From the NCBI GenBank assembly GCA_017165825.1, contig CM029383.1, forward strand, positions 3,052,633 to 3,116,632: a stretch of 64,000 nt of DNA, read 5' to 3'. Below the pieces are notes generated by a model. It made no database searches. It was given only the letters and a program-made list of their open reading frames with translations, and was not told where the DNA came from. The DNA is from Hepsetus odoe (taxonomy: Eukaryota; Chordata; Actinopteri; Characiformes; Hepsetidae). Made by a program: the position numbers and the translations under genes. This document shows, in pieces, positions 33,851-43,781 of this stretch. Positions within the stretch are counted from its first letter, which is position 1. Every line of letters begins with the position of its first letter.

Positions 33851-34175
33851 TTAGTCTCATATATACAAAACATTTTTCAAATATCTGGCTTTCCATGAAA
33901 CTTAGAAGCTGAAGGAAAAAAGAAGGTTCTCTTTGGAGCCCTCCTGTGCACACCATTGTTATTTAGTGTTCTCCTCTTCTGTCCTGACTCATGAACATTA
34001 ATATGAGCCAACATGAAAGAGGCCTTCACTAGTTTAGACTTTTGCACACCTTGCTCTTAGAATGCTTGCTCTTGCTCTTTGTTGGTTGGCCACTTCTTGG
34101 GATGGTACAAATGATCTTCTTCGGTTTCCAGGTGGAACCCACTCTTTTAAGAGGGGGTTTTAACCTTTTAACAAA
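33851..34175. other. Intergenic, nothing recognised
   Basis: Contains a 12-bp palindrome CTCTTTTAAGAG at 34142-34153. Possibly part of the decayed transposon that follows. Confidence 0.35.
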
Positions 34176-34777
34176 TTAACAAACCGCTGAAAAAAGGTAT
34201 TTCTGGTTACATAGAAACAGAACACAGAACTGTGCACCAGCACACCAGTCCCATGCTGACCACTGTCCATGGCCTAAAGCACCTTCAATGGTCATGTGAG
34301 CATCAGAACTGGACAATGGAGCAAAGGAAAAAGCTGCTGTGGTCTTAGGAATCATATTTTCTTTATTATTGTATGTCAAATATCTGAAAATATGACATTG
34401 GGATACACTATGGGAAGAAGCCAAGAGGCAGTTAATGCTCTGGGCAAAGTTCTGCTTGAAAACCTTGGACCCTGACATTGAGGTTACAATTTTGCAGAGC
34501 AAGCTCACCTGTTCTTGGCCACTGCATAACCTTATGGTGGTGGTCTCTTTCAACAGAATAACGCTACACTGCTACACTGCTACACTGACAAAATGTTGAG
34601 TTTAGATTCTCCAGATCTTGTGCATTTATTTAAGTCCAACCTCAATGGACCTAAAGAGTCTACTGCTAACACCTTGGTGCACAACCTTGTTGCCATGCCT
34701 TGAAAGCTCAGGGCTGTTTTGGCAGCATGCACAAAATTAGAAAAGTAATTTTGATATTATGTTTGATCAGTGTATGT
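34176..34777 (+). mobile_element. Tc1/mariner element relic with transposase remnant
   Basis: On the + strand the Tc1-type signature CEHQNWTMEQRKKLLWS is readable at about 34291-34345, followed by TAG at 34346-34348 where the catalytic Asp of the WSDES block belongs. Then come ACTATGGGAAGAAG, AATGCTCTGGGCAAAG and GGTGGTCTCTTTCAACAGAATAA (QQDN-type block). Near the end are TTGGTGCACAACC and AGGGCTGTTTTGGCAGCA, and the right terminus reads TTTGATCAGTGTA. CTACACTG is repeated three times near 34563-34585. It is the same family as the split relic at 7295/8956. No frame survives. Confidence 0.75.
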
Positions 34778-36395
34778 GCATGCGGGGCAGATTAGAAAAA
34801 AGAGAGAGTAGGATAGAGCAGGACGAACCCTCCTGACTCTCTGTTTTGCCAGCTGTTATTAATGTGGTGCCAAAATGTTGTCAGATCAAACAGATTTATT
34901 TTGGCCAAGCCTGTAAGGATTCTTTCATAAATCAATCTAATTGGAGATGGAAAGCCATTCAGGATTGAATTTTGTATGTGTTATTACTCACTCTATAACA
35001 ATGCTACTCGAGCTCCACCGAACGGTCAGTTATTACAGCATGTGTGCATTTGTTGAACAATATCATACAATTAACTATATTTTTATCTAATTAAATATAT
35101 TTACTGTATGAATACCCATGTCATACCTATCAAAACATGCAGAACAACTTAACATTCACTATGAGCAGCACCATATTGTCAGTAAATAAACATCATGAAT
35201 ACAATCATGAAGTCAGAAATCTTTTTTTTTTAACACTGGGCATACACAATGTTTTTACAAATGTCCCTTTGTGCAAAATATGAACTATTGTAAGAAAGAA
35301 AGAAAGAAAGACACCAAATATATTTTTATTCATTTAATTTACATTCATTTTTATCTATTGAAATGAAAAAAGCATGAAAAAAGTTGTTTTTTTAAATACT
35401 TTCTGTATAGTTTACAGTTCTACAGTTTTTCCTATAGCTATAAGGGCAAGGCTATTATGCACTGTAGGCTAAGATAATGCAACTTGCACTAGGATTTCAA
35501 ACAGTCTGTCCTCTGAAAACCTCCTGCCTCACTTACTCCTGCAGGATGTATCAACAAAAAAGTGGTTTGTGTAGTATAAAGAGGTTTAACAACAACAGTG
35601 TTGGTTAAATTTTTTCTTAAATTATTATAATGTTGTGTTTATCGAAGCATTTATTAAGGCTTACATACAAAATTGTATCTTCATGAAGGTTGGAGTTCCC
35701 CCAAGAAGATCATTCATTGGTCTCGGTGACTTATTAGCTTTACCTGGTAAATAATTGTTCCGTTGCAACCTTGTTGAGTAGAAGTCACATTTTCCCATTG
35801 ACTCCATTGACTACATTCTTCTACTTTTCAAAATCAAATAAGCTTTCTGTGTGATCAACTAGAAAAAACTTTTTTAACATTTTAAACCATTATGTCCCTT
35901 TACCCCCTTTTGAAAAAGGACCCACTTGAGGGCGCACTGCAGCATTTTTCTGTTATTTTTTCATATAAGGGCATGAATAGGATTCCCATTATATCATGTC
36001 CGCACAACCATGGACTGGCTACAAGCTACTGGTCTGAAGGGTAACATATTCAACCAAGCTTTTCAAAAGCCTACTGCTAAAAATCCACCCCAAAGTGGCA
36101 AGTTAAAAATTGATAGTAATGATGTAATATGACCTGAAAACATACATTTGTTTAGAGTCAAGTGCCTTCCTGCTAGCTAAATCTGCTCAACTCAACGAAA
36201 GCAGCTTCATGTCAGCCTGTTTTTTTTGTTAAACTCTCTAGCTTTATAAGTACAGTTGGCTGTATATCTAATGCTACATTTTACTGGCCTTTCTAAACAG
36301 TATGTAGCAGCTGGATTCTGAATGAGTAGAATGAGGAGAATCTGTTCACAGTAATGCATTTCAATTATTAGTCCGAGGATATTTTTGCACGTAAT
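34778..36395. other. Intergenic, 1.6 kb without recognised features
   Basis: A+T-rich. (AAAG)n lies at 35292-35310. No gene. Confidence 0.45.
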
Positions 36396-36670
36396 ACATG
36401 GTGGCACATCGGTTCCTTCACAGATAGAAGATTCTGGGTTTGATTCCAGGTGGATATTTTCTATGTGGAGTTTGTTCTTCTGTGTGGGTTTCCTGAAGTT
36501 CCTGAAGAAGTGAAGATACTACATTTTCCCCTGGGTGTTAGTCCAGGGTGGTTTTTGCCTTTTGTCCTATGAGCCCTGGGATCAACTCCACCAAACCTGT
36601 GAACCTGGCAAGGATAAGCAGCTCAGATAATGGATGGATGGATGGAGGGATGGTTGGATGGATGGATGGG
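36396..36670 (+). repeat. Old SINE type 4 relative with (GGAT)n tail
   Basis: It has GTGGCACATCGGTTCC (decayed head), CTGGGTTTGATTCCAGG (B-box region), TATGTGGAGTTTGTTC, TGTGTGGGTTTCCTG and AGGATAAGCAGCTCAGATAA, followed by (TGGA)n at 36629-36670. Confidence 0.7.
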
Positions 36671-37684
36671 TAGTCCTAACTACTCTCTTAAGTATCCAAG
36701 AAGAAACATAGCACAGTTACATGTAACCACTTGAAATTTACGTCCTCTAAAAACTCACAAACTGTGAAAACTGATCTAAATTTTATCTCATTGATCACAC
36801 AGAGGTTACAGCACCCCTGCAAATGAGTTGCAATTAGTTACATCACGTTTTTCAATCAATGTAGTTCGCCCGGAGGCAACACATTTTTTTAAACACCAGT
36901 GAGACTTCAAGTGAAATTAGTGCTCTGTCTTTAGGTGATTTACAGCAGATAACAGGTTCTCTTTGCTACCTTTAACTCTCAGATCTCTATACGTGATCAT
37001 CCTTGTTTGCTGGCTGAACTAGCAGAGTTTTAATTTAGGTATCAAACGGTAGAGTTCGTTTGTCTCATCAGTGGTCCGAGATGAGTTTCAGTTGCAGTGC
37101 TGCAGTATCACATATATTCTTCACTGTGTATAAGATGTAGTATGTAGCTTCATAGTTGTAAGCATTATCTGATCTAGTCAAAAGCTAAACTTTACTAAAA
37201 TGTATTATACAGTCCTGAGCAAATGGGTGTAAAAGGCCATTAGGTACAAACTGTTCACTTTTTTCTCATTACTACAGCTTCCATTATTTTAATTTCCACT
37301 GCATTTTCTGCTTTCACACCTTCCAAAAAACAAATATGAATTTCTAATCATCAGTCATGAAAACCTTCCTCTATCTCAGATTTCCAGTCTGGGTGTTTCT
37401 AGTATGGACGCTTTCATATGTCCATTTTCTTCTCTCAGCACCAGTTAATTACTACTCAGATCCACAGTTTAAGTTGCTTTCTCAAGGTAGAAAGATGGAG
37501 AGACACCAGTAGATTTTTAACATTTGAAGAATAAGTGGAACTTGATTTTCTCCCAAATATGAAAACTGCTTTTTCTCTGATGAAGGCAGTTTTGGGCCCA
37601 CTTAGTCTTGCAGTTTTATTAATACTAGCATATTCCCTAAATGTTTAAATAACTTTTGAACAATAGTTTGGGAGGCCCATGTTT
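36671..37684. other. Intergenic; possible Tc1-type MITE relic from 37210
   Basis: ACAGTCCTGAGCAAATG at about 37210 looks like a Tc1-type terminus, and the following 470 bp has the feel of a dispersed repeat, but a matching right end is not legible. No gene. Confidence 0.35.
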
Positions 37685-37890
37685 TTTTATGCATTTACAG
37701 CATTTAGCAGACGCTCTTGTCCAGAGTGACTTCCACTTCCTAACTACAGGGACAGTCCCCCCTGGAGCAACTTGGGGTTAAAGGTCTTGCTCAGGAACCC
37801 AATGGTGGTAGTGCTGGAGGTGGGATTTGAACCTGCGATCGCTTGATCCATAGGCAAGTACTCTACCACTAGATCACCACCACCATTTTT
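37685..37890 (-). repeat. tRNA-derived SINE, type 3, inverted
   Basis: Read on the minus strand it has the head GTGGTGATCTAGTGGTAG, a B-box-like GGTTCAAATCCCACC, CCTGAGCAAGACC and a tail ending GCGTCTGCTAAATGCTGTAAATG. It pairs with the + copy at 5694. Confidence 0.8.
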
Positions 37891-38231
37891 TTCACTTTTC
37901 TTCCTTTGAATTTCCCCTTCCATAAGTAAACAGATGATTTATGTAATCTCCACAGAATTCTCTCCTTTAACAAGTTTATGTGTGAAGAAATGTCTGAGGC
38001 AGTTAAAGTGCACTTGCTTGAACAAGGATGTGCAAAGGGTGTTCCCTGTGAGGTTCCTGCCCCTTAATGAATGGGGTAAAGGGGGGCTAACAAATGATAA
38101 ATGAAAACAGATGGACAAATAAGTGGACATTGATTGAAGACACAAAGTAGGTGTCCATGGTGGAGGGTTTTGCTGGTGTATATGATATGTATATATCCAG
38201 AGATTTGTAGACCCCTGCTTATTTCTTTGAA
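37891..38231. other. Intergenic spacer
   Basis: Nothing recognised. Confidence 0.4.
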
Positions 38232-38505
38232 CTAAGTGGTGGTGCTCTAGTGGTTAGGGAGTAGGCCCCAGGATCGGAAGGTTGTGTTTTCGAATTCCAG
38301 ACCAGTAGGTTGTCCTGAGGTACCCTTGAAAAAAGGTACTGTCCCCTTCACTGCTCCCTGGACACATTACATAACTGCACCCTGCTGCATATGTGTGTTT
38401 GAGCGAAAAGCAGAGGAAGCATTTCGTTGTGCTTCTCTGTGTGCTGCGCTGTATTGTGTTTCACAATGCAGTGTAGTCACTTTCACTTTCACTTTCAAAT
38501 CAGGT
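38232..38505 (+). repeat. tRNA-derived SINE, type 1, + orientation
   Basis: It has the head GTGGTGCTCTAGTGGTTAGG, a decayed B-box GTTTTCGAATTCCAG, GGTTGTCCTGAGGTACCCTT, CTGCACCCTGCTGC and GCATTTCGTTGTGC, ending in ACTTTCACTTTCACTTTC. It is the only + oriented copy of this type in the window and preserves the longest tail. Confidence 0.82.
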
Positions 38506-38699
38506 GTATTTGTTGGGGGACTTGTATCTTTTCTCAGCTTCAAAATGACACGGTTTTCCCAGAGATTTTTTTTTTTTACAGCACATGTTGTAAAATCCAG
38601 AGCTTCAAATGAGAGTAAATATCATGACTTTTTAGAGTTTATACAATCAATCTAACAGGACACAGATGTGCAACAGCCTGTGTTCCTGTAATTTTGTTC
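38506..38699. other. Intergenic spacer
   Basis: Nothing recognised. Confidence 0.35.
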
Positions 38700-38876
38700 A
38701 CTTCAAAACTGTATATTCAGATACACAAGGTGTCATCTAGATACCACAAAATAAACTGACAATGTAAATATGACCTATCTCATATTCATCTTTTAAACTC
38801 AAACCCAGATGACCTTGATTCAAAGGAACTGGTCTGGCTGTTCCAACACTTTTGGAGGGGACTGTATTCAGCCTAT
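38700..38876. mobile_element. Right end of a decayed Tc1-type MITE
   Basis: GGCTGTTCCAACACTTTTGG followed by AGGGGACTGTA is a very common terminal phrase of small Tc1-type elements in fish. The left terminus is not found, so the start coordinate is only indicative. Confidence 0.45.
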
Positions 38877-39102
38877 AGCAGTTTAGTCTGCCCATTGACA
38901 CTGAAGTTATAAGAAGTGCTCTCAGCCAAAATGTTTTTTTTTAAGACAGTAGTGTGTAGTAGGATGTACATGTACACATCTGTCTTAAAATTACAGGAAA
39001 AAAAACAGGCTGCTCAGTTTGAATGAACAAAGATGAATTGAAATCTTTTATTTGAAAATATATATTTTTATTTTTAGTGATAATCACATATTATACAAAA
39101 GA

Positions 39103-39106
<4 letters not shown>

Positions 39107-39157
<51 letters not shown>
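39107..39157. repeat. (TA)n microsatellite
   Basis: About 48 bp of TA ending in ATAATT, the site into which the next SINE inserted. Confidence 0.95.
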
Positions 39158-39393
39158 GGGGCAGTGGTGGCCTAGTGGTTAGGGTGTCGGCCACATGATC
39201 GGAGGATCGGGGGTTCGAACCCCTTCCCAATGGGTTGCCCTGAGGTACCCTTGAGCAAGGTGCCATCCCCGTCCTGCTCCTCCCTGCGATGGGCTGGCGA
39301 CCTGTCCAGGGTGCGTCCCCCGTCCTCGCCCTGTGTGCGCTGGGTTGGACGCCAGCGCGACCCCGTTTGGGACAAGCGGCAGATAATGGATGG
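39158..39393 (+). repeat. tRNA-derived SINE, type 2, full length with TSD
   Basis: It has an intact head GGGGCAGTGGTGGCCTAGTG, a B-box within GGGGGTTCGAACCCC, CTTGAGCAAGGTGCC, the CTGGCGACCTGTCCAGGGTG body, GTTTGGGACAAGCGGCAGAT and a short GGATGG tail. The repeat ATATATATAATT at 39394-39405 matches the sequence just before the element (39146-39157). Confidence 0.9.
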
Positions 39394-39405
39394 ATATATA
39401 TAATT

Positions 39406-40300
39406 TTAGATATAAAACCACAAAAGGTGAATCCCAGGAGGAAATAAAATACAAGAAAAATGAAGGATATTGGGCCTTGAATAGTAATAAATATTCTGAA
39501 AGCTCATTAAAATTTTTAGAATAATATTTTAAAAAATAAGAAATAATAAAAAAATAACTGGTTCTGTTTGGTGGCAATGCCTACATTTTGGAATGATCCA
39601 CTTTTGCGCACATTTAAGGGTAGGAAAGTAAAACTGTGGTGTTTCTTTCCTTCCCATGCAGAGGAAAAGTGAGATGACATTTGTAACACACTCAGACCCT
39701 CTTAGACCAGGAACATGAAAGATAGAGTCAACATAACGGCAGGGTACCTGAGAAATGAAAATGAAATGATCTTGTAAAGTCAGATCCATAGATTCGTTTC
39801 ATGCATGTTTGAGTTACTATAAAAGTGAAATATTGTCAAAATCTAAGCTGTTTCTAGCTCTGTACAGGGCTTTTGTCATGATGGCACCCAATTTGTACAG
39901 ATGGGGAAAGCAAATAAGGATGAAAAATTCTTTAAAGCCTTTTAAATGCATTAGTAATGCCCTCTCAGTTGCAATTGAAAGGGGGTTTGCTATAATTGAG
40001 CCTGATTACTGTCGGCTAGAACATATATAACCACAGTCCTCGGATTTGTCCTGAATCAAGCATCACATCCCACACATTATTATCTTGCTTCAGCAAGCTA
40101 TCATCATGTATCTGCTGTATGTATCCACTGTTTTGGACTTTTTTTGAACTCAATAACAACATTTTGTGACCGACTTGTATTTATCATATGATGTGAAAAA
40201 TATTTCCAAATGAAATGAATGATATAAAGTACAAATAAGGTTATAGTTAGACATTATCAAGATGATCCCACATTCTCGCAACGATAATTACACGAGAAGC
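39406..40300. other. Intergenic, nothing recognised
   Basis: A+T-rich until about 40260, where CpG content starts to rise towards the zswim6 promoter. Confidence 0.4.
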
Positions 40301-41417
40301 CACATCCCTTCGGGAATTATGGGTTTGAATAAGGTCCAGTTTGGATTTTGACCACAATTACTAAAGCATAAATACGGTTTTAGCACCCTTGCCCGCTTCG
40401 AGTGGATTTGGGACACAGCACATGCCTCTGACGTTGTTGTGTTTTTGTGTTCAACTGAGACCCCGCCCACAAAGGTCTGTCCCCGCCCATGTATTAAAAT
40501 ATTCTCTGTAAAAACAATGTAAAGAAAACGTAAAAGTTGTCTGCCTTTCTGTTAAAACTACTCTGATTTTACTCCCTTTTGAGGCATCTGAACATTTCGC
40601 CCTCTGAACATTTTCCAGCGTGCCGCGGAGCAGAAAAAAACCCGCCCCTTTTCTGTTTCTATCTATTCCGTACCCGCGACGCCGCTTGGAAGCTCCGCCC
40701 TTTTGACCAAATAAGGCCGAGCTGCCCATACACGGCGAACAATCAGCGCGAGCGCAGCGCATTTTTCCTTCCCTGATCCAAACAGCCCATGGAAGTTCGA
40801 TTCTGATCGTTGAACCGACTCTTTTGAACTCCCCGTTTAAATGAATCAAACATGTGATTCAAATGAATCAATGTTGTTTCACGAGTCTCGAAAACTACTA
40901 AAGGCATGGAGCAAATACACGCAACGGGCATGTCCACACTGAAGTAATGCACTAAACATCGCGGCATATTTAAACATGCTTGAGATAATTAGAAAAAGGC
41001 ACAAAAAAACTTGTCTTGAATACTTGAATAAAGCATATAGAAAGGAAAGCCATTTAAAAAGTCTGGGTGACCTGTTACATTGGAGGCCAGTCAGAGCTCA
41101 CGGTCCCATAAAACGCAAGTAAACATTGATTAGATGATGTAAAATGAAAGTACATAAAAAAGGAATTTCGATCAAAAATCCAATTTTGGTTCGTTTGCTT
41201 AGTTCTACGCAGTGGACAGTTACGAAAGAGGCCAATCGGAGCTTATTATCTCACGAAACAGACGTAACCATAGACAAGTTGATACCAATAAAAAAAAACT
41301 TCAAATCGTCTTGGGAATCGGTTCGATGGGAACCGATTCGCAAACGGCGATTCCTTCACCTCGCTCGCGTTTATATGGCACGGCGACTTCCGCTCTCGCC
41401 GTTAAAGCGGTGCGATC
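40301..41417 (+). promoter_or_regulatory. zswim6: Upstream promoter region of zswim6
   Basis: G+C and CpG increase compared with the 39-kb flank. Visible motifs are a GC box CTCCGCCC (40693-40700), a perfect CArG box CCAAATAAGG (40707-40716; SRF core), CCAAT (41232-41236), a TATA-like TTTATAT (41370-41376) and ETS-type ACTTCCG (41386-41392). If the TATA-like site is used, the leader would be under about 25 nt. CpG promoters often start at several sites, so the start of transcription is unknown. All motif functions are inferred. Confidence 0.5.
41315..41339. repeat. Perfect 10-bp inverted repeat upstream of zswim6
   Basis: GAATCGGTTC, a 5-nt spacer, then GAACCGATTC. It lies about 80 bp before the start codon. 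Similar GAACCGA and GAATCA phrases at 40795-40880 suggest that a small DNA-transposon derivative may have contributed to this region. Confidence 0.6.
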
Positions 41418-41856
41418 ATGGCGGAGCGCGTTCAGCAGCCCCCAGCTAAACGGCTCTGCTGCCGACCCGGGTACGGCTCGGCGTGCAGGCAGGGGCAGCG
41501 GAACGGTGGGACAGTATGCAGCGGCGGCAGCGGTGGCGGGGGCTCCGGCCAGGGGGGACCGAGCAGGACGCAGAGCCCGGAGTCGCTGTTGGACATTGCG
41601 GCCCGGCGAGTGGCCGAGAAGTGGCCGTTCCAGCGGGTGGAGGAGCGCTTCGAGCGCATCCCGGAGCCCGTGCAGCGGCGGATCGTGTACTGGTCGTTCC
41701 CGCGGAGCGAGCGCGAGATCTGCATGTATTCCTCCTTCAACACGGGCGCCGAGGAGAGCGCAGCCGCCGCCGAGGGCAGCGACGAGACCCGGCTGCCCTT
41801 CCGCCGGGGCATCGCGCTGCTGGAGAGCGGCTGCGTGGACAACGTGCTGCAAGTCG
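41418..41856 (+). CDS. zswim6: ZSWIM6 first coding exon (partial gene)
   Basis: The exon encodes the first 146 residues plus one base of the next codon of zinc finger SWIM domain protein 6, a large vertebrate protein linked to neural and craniofacial development and, by similarity to ZSWIM8, suspected of acting in cullin-RING ubiquitin ligases. Diagnostic segments are MAERVQQPPAKRLCCRPG (1-18), a Gly/Ser-rich linker (30-47), TQSPESLLDIAARRVAEKW (51-69; a BC-box-like leucine/alanine pattern), RVEERFERIPEPVQRRIVYW (73-92), SEREICMYSSF (97-107), and LPFRRGIALLESGCVDNVLQVG (126-147, the last Gly split by the intron). The paralogue ZSWIM5 has LLDCAAKTVAEKWAYERVEE and RRGIRLLDSGSVENV in these places, so ZSWIM6 fits better. 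The start has A at -3 and G at +4, with an in-frame TAA at 41403-41405 just upstream. The SWIM zinc finger is encoded by later exons outside the window. The Ala/Glu linker at 111-121 is much shorter than the Gly/Ala tract of the mammalian protein. Confidence 0.95.
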
Positions 41857-41862
41857 GTGAGT
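41857..41862 (+). other. zswim6: Splice donor of zswim6 intron 1
   Basis: GTGAGT, a consensus donor, follows CAAGTCG in phase 1. The position equals the known exon 1/exon 2 boundary of ZSWIM6, where exon 2 should continue with FHLSGT. Confidence 0.93.
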
Positions 41863-43742
41863 GGAAGCGAGAGAGCCGCCGCTCCCTTTAAAAACAAGAA
41901 AGAAAGGAATGACGGGCTTTATCCCCGCCGTTCGGGGGCTCGGTTCGGTCCAGCTTGTCGGAGACGACATGAAAACACCGTGCTGTTATTTTTACACAGA
42001 AAGCTGCGCCGCGCTGAGCTCCGTCTTGCTGCTTGTTTGTTCTCACGGCAGCGCGGAAGTGCTAACCGTCCTTCCCCCCAGACTAGCAACACGGGCGGTC
42101 AGAGAAACCTCTTCTCTCGACGGCTTTTTACTACTTTTTTGCGAAGCTGGGGCCATTTACTTCTCTCTCGGATACTTTGGAAGGACGAGGCTCGTCCTCG
42201 GTGTCTTTTTTCCCAGTGAAAGCCGAGGCTGCTGAGGAGCTGCTAGCTCCGGGAACGGCGCTAATGTCAGCCAAATGTCAAGCCCGTGCCCGTGTTTACC
42301 CGCCGCCCTGCCGAAAAACCGACTCCCCTCCACAGCAGAACCGGCTCCGTGTGTTTTTTTGTTTTGTTTTGTTTAGTTTTTTTTGTTGTTGTTGTTCGAG
42401 AAAAGCTCTTTTCGGGCTGTGTTTGGCCAAGGCGCATATCAAATAGCCGTCAGGCATCTTCCACCCCCTCCCTTAAAAAGGAAAAAAAAAATGGCACTTT
42501 GTTCCCATTTTCATGTTCATTTGTGTCTTTTCAGCTTTCTGTCACCCTCCCCAAAAAAGGAAGGCAAACAAAAGCTCCCTTTTATTTCTTTTCACTGCTT
42601 GTTAAATAGAGATTTGCAGAGGGTGGGAGGAATGGCGGTTTAAAGCTGCAGTGCCTCATTTCTCCCCTTTTTGTTGTTGTTGTATTTAAACGGAGCCTGC
42701 CTGGTCCAGGTGATGGACTCAGGCTGATGTTTGGTGCTGGTGAGGATCAGTCGTGAAGATGCTTTTCATCTTTTCACCCACATCCTCTCTCCGTCTCCGT
42801 TCAGGACGGGTGCTGCCTGGGTGTCGACGGGCCACCTTTTTGGAAGTGGTTCAGGGTGGTGATCTTGTCACCCTGGATGGTTCATTTGAATTGTAATGCG
42901 CTCCGCAAACGCAATTTTCTGCATGACCATTCCACCGCCCCTCCTCCTCCTCCTCCTCCTCCTCCTCCTCTCGCTCTCTCCAAAGGCTGCTGGAGCGGCG
43001 GCGCCTCATCTGGGCTTTGTGCCCTCAGTCCTGAGCCAGGAATGGGTGTCTGCTCACAATAACGCCAGTCCGAGCCCGTGTGTCTTTTAGCAGCGGCCTC
43101 CTCCCCTGCGGAAGCCGTCTGGATGCCCTAGAGCGAGATCGCTGTCATGAAGATCAAGCAGCGTCCTTATTTCCAGCAGCCTACGTGTAGAATTTTCTTT
43201 GCTTTTGATGCCAGTGCTGGGAGAACTTCTCCCGTACACACACACACACACACACCTCATTCTGCATTCTAGTGATGGGAAATGACAAGAGTGCACACAC
43301 AGGGAGGGTTTCTTGGCTGATTGCATCTCGGCCTGGAATGTGCTGCGAAAAAATAAAGCCAAGGAGTGATAAATAAAAGATGCAATCTTTCTTCCGACCC
43401 GGGCTGGGCCGTGGGGGGGACTCCTAGCAGACTCTGAGCGTGACGCGGGAGGCTGAAAGCGGGACAGGAATCTGTTTGTTTTTGTCATTTGGAGGTGGGA
43501 GGGGGAGAAAAGCAGTATAGGCCAGGGATGGAAAAGCCATATATATATATTCTTCTGTAAATAGCATGGCTTCACTATTGTTTTGGCAGGTGGCCATGAT
43601 GGTCTATATTTACATCCCAAGGGCGCAGGAGAACCCCCCCCCAGTCTGGTACACACGGTTTAGAGCGTTTTCAATCTCGCAGGTGTGGCAGACGGACCTG
43701 TCGCGAGGGCACAGAATGGTTAGGCTTGATGAAAAGCATGGC

Positions 43743-43781
<39 letters not shown>

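Larger units (their letters stand above)
41350..42300. promoter_or_regulatory. CpG island at zswim6 exon 1
   Basis: CG dinucleotides are dense across the leader, exon 1 and the first 400 bases of intron 1, in sharp contrast to the rest of the window. Limits are judged by eye. Confidence 0.75.

Noticed and set aside
34142..34153. CTCTTTTAAGAG palindrome resembling a histone mRNA 3' stem-loop
   Set aside because: It lacks the GG/CC flanks of the consensus stem-loop, has no histone gene upstream, and lies beside a decayed transposon.
37206..37684. Possible non-autonomous Tc1-type element starting ACAGTCCTGAGCAAA
   Set aside because: Only one end looks right and the matching inverted end could not be found, so it is mentioned but not called as an element.
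41301..41897. 198-codon antisense open frame over zswim6 exon 1
   Set aside because: A mirror of the conserved coding frame in GC-rich DNA. No recognisable domain.
41212..42219. 335-codon open frame across zswim6 exon 1 in another frame
   Set aside because: It runs through the CpG-rich exon and its donor site in the wrong frame, is rich in Arg/Ala/Ser from GC content, and matches no protein. The conserved ZSWIM6 sequence is in the frame starting at 41418.
43087..43656. 189-codon minus-strand open frame in intron 1
   Set aside because: It crosses a CA repeat and low-complexity purine tracts. No domain or splice context seen.
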